A DNA stretch of 18,455 bases from Sphingomonas sp. (GTDB lineage Bacteria > Pseudomonadota > Alphaproteobacteria > Sphingomonadales > Sphingomonadaceae). Position 1 is the first letter of the stretch; the number at the start of each line of letters is the position of its first letter. The stretch is taken from the NCBI GenBank assembly GCA_019247755.1, contig JAFBAM010000178.1, positions 1 through 18,455 on the forward strand, read 5' to 3'. The translations under genes and the position numbers were made by a program. The notes under the pieces were generated by a model that worked only from the letters and a program-made list of their open reading frames with translations, searched no databases and was not told the DNA's origin. Shown here one piece after another: positions 7,730 through 16,087 of this stretch.

Positions 7730-8266
7730 GTGCCGGGGGTGAGAGCCGAAACAGTCTTTGCCGCAGGTTATCTGATCTGCGCGCTCATTGCCCTGGTCGC
7801 ATGGCGGACGAGACCCAATGTCCAGGCTGCCGCGACTGCACCCTTCTGGCTCCGCATTGCCGTCATTTGTGGCCTGTTCACCGTCCTCAGGTATTTCGAT
7901 GCCCAGATTGCCGTCAGCAAGCTTGTAGGCGACTTCAACCAGTCCGAGCATCTGTACAACTGGCACCGGCCGGGCCCGTATGTGATGCTGCTGGCGATGG
8001 CTGTCTTTGGAGCTGCAATCGCGGGCTTGTTCATTTTCAAGCTGCGGTCCTTGCATCGCTCAGTATTTGTGGCTGCACTGGCAACCGTTCTCCTCATCCT
8101 TCTCGCGGTCGCCCATAGCGCCGCGCTCTATTTCACCTGGCAGACTCTTCAGGCGCCAATCGGACCCTTGACGGTCAGCCGCTGGATCGAGGCGCCTTTG
8201 CTTCTCGTTGTCGCCCTGAGTGGCATCTGGTTCATCGCGGCCCCTCCGGGAGGGTCACGGCGCTAA
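7730..8266 (+). CDS. Small multi-helix membrane protein, unknown function
   Basis: I do not recognise this 178-residue protein. It has four or five hydrophobic segments, at about 8-26, 40-56, 83-104, 111-135 and 150-171. The stretch between the second and third (RYFDAQIAVSKL then EHLYNWHRPGPY) is polar and holds His74 and His79, and AHSAALYFTW in the fourth segment adds another His. Two GTG starts are possible: 7730, or 7739, which has GGGGGAG eight bases upstream and is perhaps better. Both give nearly the same protein. The stop is 12 bases before the PepSY-TM gene on the same strand, so the two are probably co-transcribed and may act together. A membrane partner in electron or metal transfer is a guess from this neighbour and the histidines. 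Confidence 0.75.
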   Translation: MPGVRAETVFAAGYLICALIALVAWRTRPNVQAAATAPFWLRIAVICGLFTVLRYFDAQIAVSKLVGDFNQSEHLYNWHRPGPYVMLLAMAVFGAAIAGLFIFKLRSLHRSVFVAALATVLLILLAVAHSAALYFTWQTLQAPIGPLTVSRWIEAPLLLVVALSGIWFIAAPPGGSRR

Positions 8267-8278
8267 GTTCCGCAAGAA

Positions 8279-9355
8279 GTGCCTATTCCGAACAAAGCCC
8301 AGCTTCGCAGCCTGTGGCTGAAGGTCCACAAGTGGTTGGGCCTTACGCCTGCCGTTCCGGTCCTACTGATCTTCCTCAGCGGATCGGCACTGGTGTGGAA
8401 GGACGGCGTCGAAGCGCTTCTTCATCCTCCAAGCCAGGTTGATGGCGCGCCGTCGGACGATCCAACATCCTACGCGGCTGCGGCTGAGCGGCAGCTCACG
8501 ACCGGCGAAGCTATCGCCAGCATTTCGTACCCGAATGGCGAGGGGCCCGTCCTTGTCGCCGTCGCGAAGGAAGGCGCCCCGCAGCGGACCCGCTATTTCC
8601 TCCACCCCTCCACGAAGGTGTTGGAGCCGGTGGCGTCGGGAAGGGTCATGGGATGGCTCCACGGTCTTCACGCTTCGCTCCTATTGCCCTGGGTCGGGGG
8701 ACGGATCGTCGGCTGCATTTCGATCCTATTGTTGTTCTCGGCGCTTTCAGGACTGTGGCTGTGGTGGCCGGTCAAAGGCAATTTATTACGTGGCCTGCGC
8801 TGGGGTCGGACACAAAGCACCAATGCCAATATCCATCATCAGGTTGGCTTTTGGACTGCCGCGCCGCTGGTCGTTCTTTCATTCACGGCAGCGTCGATGG
8901 CGTTCCCGGTATTCTTCAGTTCGGCCCTTCGCGAAACTGCCGCTCTTCAACAAGAATGGGCTCGCGCTTCAGCTCCTCCGATTGCCACTCCTCGTCTGAC
9001 GTTCCAGCAAGCGCTTGTAACGAGTGGCTTCCGGCCCGGCGCTCAATTGAGGAGCGCCAAATGGCCGACGACCATGGACGATCGCTGGCGGATCGTCTTC
9101 GCAGATACCGGCGGTGATCACGCAATAGGTGTCGATGATGGGACTGGTCGGTCAGGGCCGATCAAAGATCCGGAATCTGCAATGCGCCTCATGGAGCGGA
9201 TTCACATCGGGACGGAAATGCCGTTCGCTTGGCAGCTGATTATCTTTGTGACCGGGCTGGCTGGACCGATCCTCGGGATCACCGGAGTGATCATCTGGCT
9301 TCGCTCCCGCTCCCGCGAGAATGAGATGCGCGCGCGGCGCGCAAAAAGGGCCTAG
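8279..9355 (+). CDS. PepSY-associated transmembrane (PepSY-TM) protein
   Basis: The 358-residue protein shows the PepSY-TM layout: a helix at about 19-40 preceded by the motif LKVHKWLGL, a periplasmic part, WLHGLHASLLLP leading into a helix at about 142-164, a helix at 191-213, a second periplasmic part, and a last helix at about 318-341. Histidines at the membrane edges (17, 128, 131, 186/187, 309) sit where related proteins are thought to bind haem. Some relatives are ferric-siderophore reductases in the inner membrane, so a role in iron release or electron transfer is reasonable but unproven. No TonB receptor gene lies next to it. GTG 8279 is the best start although the ribosome site is weak. 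The TAG stop shares a CTAG with the stop of the convergent prenyl synthase gene. Confidence 0.85.
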   Translation: MPIPNKAQLRSLWLKVHKWLGLTPAVPVLLIFLSGSALVWKDGVEALLHPPSQVDGAPSDDPTSYAAAAERQLTTGEAIASISYPNGEGPVLVAVAKEGAPQRTRYFLHPSTKVLEPVASGRVMGWLHGLHASLLLPWVGGRIVGCISILLLFSALSGLWLWWPVKGNLLRGLRWGRTQSTNANIHHQVGFWTAAPLVVLSFTAASMAFPVFFSSALRETAALQQEWARASAPPIATPRLTFQQALVTSGFRPGAQLRSAKWPTTMDDRWRIVFADTGGDHAIGVDDGTGRSGPIKDPESAMRLMERIHIGTEMPFAWQLIIFVTGLAGPILGITGVIIWLRSRSRENEMRARRAKRA

Positions 9356-10365
9356 TAAGCGCGAGAGACGGCGAACTCGGCCGCTTCGACCAGCGCCGAC
9401 TTCGCCTTGCTTCCCGGGAACATTGCAAGCGCATCGATCGCGCGGCGCGCATATTGGCGAGCGCGCTCGACCGTGTCGGCGAGCGCCTCCGTGCTACGCA
9501 GCAGACGAATGGCTTGGGCAAGGTCCTCATCTGATACCCGCCGGCCGCTGATCGCAGCGCGCCAGAAATCCCGGTCGTCGTCGCTCCCTCGGGCATAGGC
9601 TAGGATGACCGGAAGCGTCATCTTGCCGTCGCGAAAATCGTCGCCGACGCCCTTGCCCATCGTTGCTGCATCAGACGCATAATCGATGACGTCGTCGCTG
9701 AGCTGGAAGGCGATGCCGAGGTTGCGGCCGTAGCATTCCAGCGCCAGCTCCGCGTCCTCGCTCGCTTCAGCCACCACCGGCGAGACGCGGCACGCAGCGG
9801 CGAACAAAGCTGCGGTCTTGGCGCTGATGATCTCGAGATAATGGTCTTCGTCGGTGTCGATCTGCCGCTGGGCGGTCAGCTGGTTGACCTCGCCCTCGGC
9901 AATCACGGCAGAGGCGTGGCTGAGGATGCGGAGGACCTTCAGGCTTCCGTCCTCGACCATCAGTTCGAAGGCTCGGCTGAACAGGAAGTCGCCGACCAGC
10001 ACGCTCGCCGGATTGCCCCAGATCAGATTGGCGGTGCGCTTGCCCCGGCGCATGCCGGAGCCGTCGACAACATCGTCGTGAAGCAGGGTGGCGGTATGGA
10101 TGAACTCGACCGCAGCGGCGAGCTTGTGGTGCCGGGTTCCGGGATAGCCGAGCAGGTTCGCACTCGCGAGGGTCAGCATCGGCCGCATCCGCTTGCCGCC
10201 GCCGGCGATGAGATGCCCCGCGAGCTCCGGGATCAGCGCGACCTTGCTCTGCATCCGATCGAGAATGACGGCATTGACGCCGTTCATGTCGGCGGCGACC
10301 AGGCCCATCATCGCGTCGAGCGAGGGCGGACGTTCGGTCGTTAAAGTGTGAATAGTAGCGACCAC
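9352..10365 (-). CDS. ispB: Long-chain polyprenyl diphosphate synthase
   Basis: The 337-residue enzyme should extend an allylic diphosphate with isopentenyl diphosphate units to make the ubiquinone side chain, in the cytoplasm. GGKRMRP (56-62) binds diphosphate. The first aspartate-rich motif is DDVVD (97-101) with RRGKR after it, and the second is DDVID (224-228), followed by GDDFRDGKMTLPV (241-253). The residue five before the first motif is a small Ala92, as in long-chain (octaprenyl to decaprenyl) enzymes. Sphingomonads usually make ubiquinone-10, so the product is probably decaprenyl rather than octaprenyl. The GTG start at 10365 fits the family N-terminus and lies at the foot of a GC-rich hairpin. 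It follows the M13 peptidase gene by 40 bases. The gene symbol is by family; chain length cannot be read directly. Confidence 0.93.
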   Translation of the reverse strand: MVATIHTLTTERPPSLDAMMGLVAADMNGVNAVILDRMQSKVALIPELAGHLIAGGGKRMRPMLTLASANLLGYPGTRHHKLAAAVEFIHTATLLHDDVVDGSGMRRGKRTANLIWGNPASVLVGDFLFSRAFELMVEDGSLKVLRILSHASAVIAEGEVNQLTAQRQIDTDEDHYLEIISAKTAALFAAACRVSPVVAEASEDAELALECYGRNLGIAFQLSDDVIDYASDAATMGKGVGDDFRDGKMTLPVILAYARGSDDDRDFWRAAISGRRVSDEDLAQAIRLLRSTEALADTVERARQYARRAIDALAMFPGSKAKSALVEAAEFAVSRAY

Positions 10366-10391
10366 GGCGCCGCCCTAGCGGGGCGACGCCG
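10365..10391. promoter_or_regulatory. GC-rich hairpin overlapping the polyprenyl synthase start
   Basis: Arms at 10365-10375 and 10381-10391 pair over 11 positions with one C/A mismatch around a 5-base loop. The foot includes the first base of the GTG start, and on the minus strand the arm nearer the start carries the only purine-rich AGGGCGG that could serve as ribosome site. On the plus strand it is followed by TTTTT, but no plus-strand gene ends nearby. It may terminate some read-through from the peptidase gene or limit translation. Confidence 0.4.
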
Positions 10392-10405
10392 TTTTTCAAA
10401 GCCGC

Positions 10406-12430
10406 TTACCAGATGTGAACGCGCTGCTCCGGCGGCAGGTAGAGCTTGTCGCCCGGCTGCACGTTGAACGCCTTGTACCAGGCGTCGACGTTCCGGACGA
10501 CGCCGTTCACCCGATACTTGCCCGGGCTGTGCTCGTTGGTGATGACCTGCTGGCGCTCGGCATCCTCGCGCTGCTTCTCCTGCCACGCCTGGGCGTAAGC
10601 GATGAAGAAGCGCTGGTCGCCGGTCAGGCCATCGATAACCGGCGAAGCGCCGTGCTTGGCCTCATACTTCTTGTAGGCAGCATAGGCCGCTTCGACGCCC
10701 GACAGGTCGCCGATATTCTCGCCAAGCGTCAACTTGCCGTTGAGCGCCAGGTCTGGGAACGGCTTGAAGCTGTTGTACTGCTGGACCAGCGTATCGGTCC
10801 GCGTTCCGAACGACTTTGCGGCTTCCGGGCTCCACCAGTTACGAAGCTTGCCCTTCGGATCGAACTTGCTTCCCTGGTTGTCGAAGCCGTGGCCCATCTC
10901 GTGGCCGATCACGGCACCGATCGCGCCGTAATTGGCCGCTGCATCGGCATTGGGATCGAAGAAGGGCGGCTGCAGGATCGCGGCCGGGAAGGTGATCTGG
11001 TTGGCCAGCGGGTTATAGTAAGCGTTGATGGTTTGCGGGAACATGCCCCACAGCGTCCGGTCAACCGGCTTCGGGAAGCGCTTCAGCTGGAGCTTCCAGT
11101 CGAAATCGGCAGCGCGAACGGCGTTGCCGAGCGGATCGCCCTTCACGACCTTCATCGACGAATAGTCGATATACTTCACCGGGTGGCCGATCCGCGGCTC
11201 GAACGCCGCCAGCTTTTCCAACGCCGCAGCGCGCGTCGCCGAGTCCATCCACTGGTTGCTGCTGATCCGCTCACGGTAGGCATCCTCGAGGTTGCCGATC
11301 AGCTCCTTCATCTGGCGCTCGGATTCCGCCGGGTAGTGCGTCTTCACGTAGATTTCGCCGACGCCTTCACCCAGCGCGCCGTTGACCGTCGCAACGCCGC
11401 GCTTCCAGCGCTCGCGCTGCTGCTGAACGCCTGACAGCTGCTTCGAATAGAAAGCGAAGCGCGCATCGTCGAACGCCTTCGGAAGCACGCTCGCATGGTC
11501 AGAGACGAAGCGGAACGCGATCCATTCCTTCCAGGTCGACAGCGGCGTCGACGCCAGGATCTTGCCCGCGCCCGCTACCGCCGACGGCTCGGTGACAATA
11601 ATCGTCTTGGAATTGCCGAGGCCCATCTTCGTGAGCGTCGAGTTCCAGTCGAACTGCGGCGCCAGCTTGATCAGCTGCGCGCGCGTCATCGGGTTGTAGA
11701 TCTTGTCGATGTCGCGGCGGTCGGCGGCCTTCCACTGCACCTTCGACAGCTCGGTCTCGAGCGCGATGATGCGGTCGGCTGATCCTTCAGGATCCGCCAT
11801 GCCGGCGAGCTTCTCGATCGTGACGATATAATCGCGATAGGCCGCGCGGTGCGCCTTCATCTTGGCGCTGTCGTCGAGATAATATTCGCGGCTCGGCAGG
11901 CCGAGGCGCGCCTGGCCGGCGAACGTGGCGTATACGTCCGGGCTCTTGAAGTCCGGGTCGATGCCGATCTCGATCGGCGCCGCATAGCCCGGCTTCACGA
12001 ATAGCGAGAGCAGCTGCGCGCGGGTCTTGGCGGCGTTGATCTCGGCGAGATAGGGCTTCAGCGGCGCGGTGCCGGCGGCCTCGATCGCAGCCGTATCCAT
12101 GAAGCTCGAATAGAAGTCGCCGACCTGCTGGCCGAGATGGTCGCGGTTCGGGTCGCTGGCGAGTTGCTCGACGATCTGCCGGACGTCAGCCTCGGACTTG
12201 TCGGACAGCGCCACGAACGGGCCCGCCGAGGCGCGGTCGGCCGCGATCTGCGTGTTCTTGTCCCAGCTGCCGTTGACGTAGGCCCAGAAATCGTCGCCCG
12301 GCTTGACCGAGCTGTCCATTGCCTTCGCGTCGTAACCCCAATCGCCGTACACCGGCTTGGCGGCGCCGGCCGAAACCGCGCTGACCGCCAGGAGACTCGC
12401 CGTGGCAAGCGTCAACATCTTGAATTTCAT
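10406..12430 (-). CDS. Exported M13 family zinc metallopeptidase (neprilysin/PepO-like), copy 1
   Basis: The 674-residue protein has the whole M13 architecture. A signal peptide covers about residues 1-22, so it acts in the periplasm or outside the cell. The N-terminal helical domain is followed by NAYYNP (469-474, substrate backbone binding), the zinc motif HEMGH (510-514), and ENIGD (571-575) supplying the third zinc ligand. It ends VHIW, comparable to the CRVW end of neprilysin but without the Cys. M13 enzymes cut peptides, usually rather short ones. The next gene upstream encodes a close paralogue, with near-identity around the zinc site and the C-terminus. ATG 12430 has GGAGGG 11 bases upstream, a rather long spacing. 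Confidence 0.93.
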   Translation of the reverse strand: MKFKMLTLATASLLAVSAVSAGAAKPVYGDWGYDAKAMDSSVKPGDDFWAYVNGSWDKNTQIAADRASAGPFVALSDKSEADVRQIVEQLASDPNRDHLGQQVGDFYSSFMDTAAIEAAGTAPLKPYLAEINAAKTRAQLLSLFVKPGYAAPIEIGIDPDFKSPDVYATFAGQARLGLPSREYYLDDSAKMKAHRAAYRDYIVTIEKLAGMADPEGSADRIIALETELSKVQWKAADRRDIDKIYNPMTRAQLIKLAPQFDWNSTLTKMGLGNSKTIIVTEPSAVAGAGKILASTPLSTWKEWIAFRFVSDHASVLPKAFDDARFAFYSKQLSGVQQQRERWKRGVATVNGALGEGVGEIYVKTHYPAESERQMKELIGNLEDAYRERISSNQWMDSATRAAALEKLAAFEPRIGHPVKYIDYSSMKVVKGDPLGNAVRAADFDWKLQLKRFPKPVDRTLWGMFPQTINAYYNPLANQITFPAAILQPPFFDPNADAAANYGAIGAVIGHEMGHGFDNQGSKFDPKGKLRNWWSPEAAKSFGTRTDTLVQQYNSFKPFPDLALNGKLTLGENIGDLSGVEAAYAAYKKYEAKHGASPVIDGLTGDQRFFIAYAQAWQEKQREDAERQQVITNEHSPGKYRVNGVVRNVDAWYKAFNVQPGDKLYLPPEQRVHIW

Positions 12431-12493
12431 GGATTAATCATCCCTCCGGAGGAAGCGCGTCAAATGCCCTAACTAACGGTAGTAACGCAAGTT

Positions 12494-12504
12494 TTTTCGA
12501 CGAA
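12494..12504. promoter_or_regulatory. Shared upstream element, copy at peptidase 1
   Basis: TTTTCGACGAA lies about 64 bases upstream of this peptidase start, and the identical 11 bases recur 68 bases upstream of the second peptidase gene. Its core, TTCGACGAA, is an odd-length palindrome. It may be a common operator or promoter part, or a relic of the duplication. Confidence 0.3.
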
Positions 12505-12513
12505 CGACGGCAT

Positions 12514-12537
12514 CCGGGCGACTGGCGAGCCGCCCGG
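12514..12537. repeat. Inverted repeat after peptidase 2
   Basis: CCGGGCG and CGCCCGG form a 7-base-pair stem around a 10-base loop, just past the stop of the second M13 gene. Downstream on the minus strand there is no immediate T run, so termination there is uncertain. Confidence 0.35.
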
Positions 12538-12552
12538 TTTCCTTAGCGTCGG

Positions 12553-14574
12553 CTACCAGACGTGGACGCGCTGCTCGGGCGGCAGATAGAGCTTGTCGCC
12601 GGGCTGGACGTTGAACGCCTTGTACCAGGGGTCGAAATTGCGGACGATCCCGTCGACCCGATACTTGTCCGGGCTGTGCGGGTCGCTCAGCAGCTGCTGC
12701 CGCTCCGCGCCTTCGCGTCGCTTGCCCTGCCAGGCCTGCGCGTAAGCAATGAAGAAGCGCTGGTCGCCCGTATAGCCGTCGATCACCGGCGGCTCGCCGT
12801 GCCGCGCGACATAGCGCCGGTACGCCGCATAGGCCGCCTCAAGGCCACCCAAATCGGCGAGGTTCTCGCCCAGCGTCAGCTTGCCTTTGATGTGCACGCC
12901 CGGGATCGGCTCATACTGGTCGAACTGCGCGGCGAGCCGGTCGGCCTTCACCTTGTACTTGGCCGCCGTCGCCGGGGTCCACCAGTCCTTCAGCCGCCCC
13001 TTGGCGTCATACTGGCGCCCCTGGTCGTCGAAGCCGTGGCCCATTTCGTGACCGATCGTCGTCGCGCCGGTCTCGGCATAATTGACCGCCGGGTCGGCAT
13101 TGGCGTCGAAGAAGGGCGGCTGCAGGATCGCCGCTGGAACCGTGATCTGGTTCATCGTCGGGTCGTAATAGGCATTCACCGTCTGCGGGGTCATGTCCCA
13201 CAAGGTCCGGTCGACCGGATGCGGGAAGCGCTTCAGCTGCAGCTTCCACTGAAAATCCTCGGTTGCGATCTCGTTGGCGAGCGGATCGGTGCGGCTGACC
13301 TTGAGGTCCGAATAATCGATCCACTTCACCGGATGGCCGACGCGCGGGTCGAACGTGCCGAGCTTCTCCAGCGCCTTCTTGCGCGTCGGCTCGTCCATCC
13401 ACGCCGCATTGGTGATCTTCTCGCGATAGGCGTCGGTCACGTCCTTCACGAGCTCATCGGCCTGCCGCGCCGTTTCCGTCGGCCAATATTTGGCGACGTA
13501 GAGCTGGCCGACCGCTTCGCCGAGGCTGTCGTCAAGCATCGACATGCCCCGCTTCCACCGCGCGCGCTGCTCGGGCACGTCGTTCATCGTCTTGCCGTAG
13601 AAGCCGAAGCGGGCGTCATCGAACCCCTTGGGCAGATTGTTCGCGTGGTCGCTCAGGAAGCGGAAGGTCAGATATTCCTTCCAGGTGCTGAGCGGCACGT
13701 CCGCGATGCGCTTGCCCGCGGCGGCCACCGCGCTCGGCTCCGAAACGTCGACCTTCTTGGCAGCGCCAAGGCCGATGTGCTGCAGGTTCGCCGGCCATTC
13801 GAACTGCGGCGCCAGCTTCATCAGCTGCGCGCGGGTCATCGGATTGTGCGTCGCGACCGGGTCGCGGCGCCGCTCCGGCGTCCACTGGTCCTTTGCGATC
13901 CGTGTTTCGAGCGCGAGGATCCGCGTCGCGCGGCCCTCCGGGTCGGACAGGCCGGCAAGCTTGCCCAGCTGGATGATGTAGTTGCGATAGGCGGTACGGA
14001 TCGAATCGTACTTGTCGCCCTTCAGCAGATAATAGTCGCGCGTCGGCAGGCCGAGACGCGCCTGGCCGGCGACCGCGGTGTACCGCGTCGGGTCGTCCTG
14101 GTCTGCGCCGATGCCGACGTAGATGGGCGCCGCATAGCCGGGCTCCGACATCAGCCTCACCAGCTGGCCCTTGGTCTTCACCGCGTCGATCCGGGCCAGC
14201 CACGGCTTGGCCGGCTCGAGCCCGCGCTGCTCGATGCCAGCTTCATCCATCCAGGCCGCGTAGGCATCGCCGATCTTTTGCGCGATCGGTGAGGTCGGGT
14301 TGGTCGTCACTTCCTCGACCATCTTCTTGACCTGCTGCTCGATCTCGTCGGGCAACTCGTAATTGTACCCCGCGCCGGTCTTGTCGGCGGGGATCGGGTG
14401 GACCTTCAGCCAGGTCCCCTCCGCATATTCGAAGAAGTCGTCGCCGGGCTTGACGTTGGTGTTCATGTCCTCGGGCGCGACGCCCCAGGTGCCATAGCGC
14501 GGACCTGCCGCGAAAAGTATTGCGGGAGCCGTGGTCGCGAGCATGCCGGCAATAGCCAAGTAACGGAAACGCAT
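12553..14574 (-). CDS. Exported M13 family zinc metallopeptidase (neprilysin/PepO-like), copy 2
   Basis: The 673-residue paralogue of the downstream peptidase keeps every catalytic feature: signal peptide ending near residue 22, NAYYDP (467-472), HEMGH (509-513), ENLADL with zinc ligand Glu570 and Asp574, and the VHVW end. The two copies agree closely near the zinc site and over the last 70 residues (for example KAFNVQPGDKLYLPPEQRVH in both) but differ more in the first 130. This fits an old tandem duplication with possible change of specificity in the lid domain. ATG 14574 has GGGTGAGGG about ten bases upstream. It follows the sensor kinase gene by 91 bases on the same strand, so control by that two-component system is an inference worth noting. 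Confidence 0.93.
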   Translation of the reverse strand: MRFRYLAIAGMLATTAPAILFAAGPRYGTWGVAPEDMNTNVKPGDDFFEYAEGTWLKVHPIPADKTGAGYNYELPDEIEQQVKKMVEEVTTNPTSPIAQKIGDAYAAWMDEAGIEQRGLEPAKPWLARIDAVKTKGQLVRLMSEPGYAAPIYVGIGADQDDPTRYTAVAGQARLGLPTRDYYLLKGDKYDSIRTAYRNYIIQLGKLAGLSDPEGRATRILALETRIAKDQWTPERRRDPVATHNPMTRAQLMKLAPQFEWPANLQHIGLGAAKKVDVSEPSAVAAAGKRIADVPLSTWKEYLTFRFLSDHANNLPKGFDDARFGFYGKTMNDVPEQRARWKRGMSMLDDSLGEAVGQLYVAKYWPTETARQADELVKDVTDAYREKITNAAWMDEPTRKKALEKLGTFDPRVGHPVKWIDYSDLKVSRTDPLANEIATEDFQWKLQLKRFPHPVDRTLWDMTPQTVNAYYDPTMNQITVPAAILQPPFFDANADPAVNYAETGATTIGHEMGHGFDDQGRQYDAKGRLKDWWTPATAAKYKVKADRLAAQFDQYEPIPGVHIKGKLTLGENLADLGGLEAAYAAYRRYVARHGEPPVIDGYTGDQRFFIAYAQAWQGKRREGAERQQLLSDPHSPDKYRVDGIVRNFDPWYKAFNVQPGDKLYLPPEQRVHVW

Positions 14575-14641
14575 AGGAAAAATCCCTCACCCCGATTCGA
14601 TTGGCGTGACCCTATCGGCGCTTGGGGTCGGTGCAACAGCC

Positions 14642-14652
14642 TTTTCGACGAA
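14642..14652. promoter_or_regulatory. Shared upstream element, copy at peptidase 2
   Basis: This is the second exact copy of TTTTCGACGAA, 68 bases upstream of the second peptidase start and just after the sensor kinase stop. Here the palindrome extends to an imperfect CTTTTCGACGAAAG. Confidence 0.3.
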
Positions 14653-14665
14653 AGAGGGCGCTGCC

Positions 14666-16087
14666 CTAGCCGGCGGGGAGGGTCAGCCGCGCGAGGAGCC
14701 CGCCAAGGTCTTCGCTTTCCTCGAGGTGGATGCTGCCGCCATAGATTTCGGCGACATCGCGGACGATGGCGAGCCCGAGCCCGGTTCCCGGCTTCCCGGT
14801 CGTATCGAGCCGGGCGCCCCGCGCGAACAGCTCTCCGCGCTTTTCCTCTGGGATTCCGGGCCCGTCGTCCTCGACGAGGATATCGACAATCTTTTCCTTG
14901 GGCTCGACCGTCACGAAGACTCGTCCGCCGCCATATTTTGCTGCGTTCTCGACGAGGTTGCCCAGCATCTCGTCCAGGTCCTGGCGCTCGACCCGGACCT
15001 GCGCGCCATGGCTGCCGGCAATGTCCACCGTGACTCCTTCGTGGAGACGATCGACCGCGCGCTGTACGGCTTCGAGGCTTTCCCACACGGTCGATCGAGA
15101 CTGAGCCGAAGCTCTTCGACCGATAGCGCGCGCCCTCGCCAGATGGTGGTCGACCTGACGCCGCATGACGAGCGCCTCGCGGCAGACCGTGTCGGCAAGG
15201 TCCGGCGCGTGCGCGGTGGCCGCATTGGTGATGACGGTCAGCGGGGTCTTCAGCGCATGGGCGAGGTTACCGGCGTGGCGGCGGGCTTCCTCGGCCTGCG
15301 CTTCGCTATGCGCGAGCAGCTGGTTAATCTCTTCGGTCAGCGGCGTGATCTCGGTCGGGAACTCGTCGCTGATGCGCGTCTTTTCGCCAGTGCGGATCGC
15401 GGTGACCTCCTGGCGCACGCGCCGGAGCGGCCAGAGGCCGTAGAAGGTCTGCAGCGCCGCGAGCACGATCAAGCCGACGCCGAGCGCCGAGAAGCTCCAG
15501 ATAAGGGTGGAGCGGAGCTTCCGGATCTGGTCATCGATCGTCTCGCGCGATTGCGCGACCTGAAACCGCCAGCGAACGGAGGAACCCGGTAGGACGGCAT
15601 CGCGCTCGACGATGCGAAGCGGCTCCGCATTCTCCTTCGTCGAGAATTCGTCGCTATCGTAGAGGTGCGGCTTGATGTCCGTGTGCATGCCGACGACCCG
15701 CAGCCGTCGATCCCACAACGATCTGGAGGCGAGTGTGTCAGCGCCGACGCCGCTGACCTGGTAATAGAATCCGGAATAGGGCTCGACGAACCTTTGGTCG
15801 GCCAGCGGGCGATTGAAACGGACTTCGCCGATCGGATCGATTTCGGCGGACGCGATCATTGAATTGAGGACGAAGGTAAGCTGGTTGTCGAAACTGGAGA
15901 CGATCGAGCGCGACAGGACCCGATCGAGCGCAAAACCGCCGATCACCAGCAGCGCGACGATCCAGATCGCGGCGACGCCGATCATTCGGCGGTTCAGGGA
16001 TCCCATGCGCACGCGCCGGCCGGCGCGCTTCGCCTTGGCGCGATGCTCCGCCGCCGCGGCGGGCGCCGCGGAGGCATGCTCGTTCAA
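14666..16087 (-). CDS. Two-component sensor histidine kinase
   Basis: The 473-residue inner-membrane kinase has a basic cytoplasmic N-terminus, a helix at about 36-55, a periplasmic sensor loop of some 140 residues, and a second helix at about 195-215. A HAMP-like linker follows. The H-box is NLAHALKTP with phospho-acceptor His277. The N-box is NLVENAAKYGGG (Asn381), and DDGPG (407-411) and GTGLGLA (434-440) complete the ATP-binding domain. It should phosphorylate the response regulator encoded just upstream. The layout resembles PhoQ-type kinases, but the sensor loop gives no clear ligand. The TTG start at 16087 overlaps the regulator's TGA (TTGA) with GGAGG upstream, so translation is probably coupled. 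ATG 16006, just before the first helix, is the alternative. Confidence 0.93.
   Translation of the reverse strand: MNEHASAAPAAAAEHRAKAKRAGRRVRMGSLNRRMIGVAAIWIVALLVIGGFALDRVLSRSIVSSFDNQLTFVLNSMIASAEIDPIGEVRFNRPLADQRFVEPYSGFYYQVSGVGADTLASRSLWDRRLRVVGMHTDIKPHLYDSDEFSTKENAEPLRIVERDAVLPGSSVRWRFQVAQSRETIDDQIRKLRSTLIWSFSALGVGLIVLAALQTFYGLWPLRRVRQEVTAIRTGEKTRISDEFPTEITPLTEEINQLLAHSEAQAEEARRHAGNLAHALKTPLTVITNAATAHAPDLADTVCREALVMRRQVDHHLARARAIGRRASAQSRSTVWESLEAVQRAVDRLHEGVTVDIAGSHGAQVRVERQDLDEMLGNLVENAAKYGGGRVFVTVEPKEKIVDILVEDDGPGIPEEKRGELFARGARLDTTGKPGTGLGLAIVRDVAEIYGGSIHLEESEDLGGLLARLTLPAG

Noticed and set aside
7598..8056. A 152-codon minus-strand open frame in the spacer and membrane protein gene
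   Set aside because: It has polar, motif-free composition and mostly lies opposite a hydrophobic membrane-protein frame that fits its neighbour's direction and spacing.
10365..10396. Hairpin plus TTTTT as a plus-strand intrinsic terminator
   Set aside because: No plus-strand gene ends upstream within 1 kb. It is kept only as a hairpin that may affect the minus-strand start.
10415..11434. A 339-codon plus-strand open frame opposite the first M13 gene
   Set aside because: It mirrors the artefact seen opposite the paralogue, including similar translated text, because both arise from the same M13 coding sequence.
12562..14292. A 576-codon plus-strand open frame opposite the second M13 gene
   Set aside because: It is antisense to a gene with full M13 motifs, and its Arg/Leu/Val-rich, motif-free composition is typical of the complementary frame of GC-rich coding DNA.
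14655..14667. AGGGC/GCCCT stem just after the kinase stop as a terminator
   Set aside because: The stem is only 5 bases long with a 3-base loop and is followed on the minus strand by a mere CTTTC.
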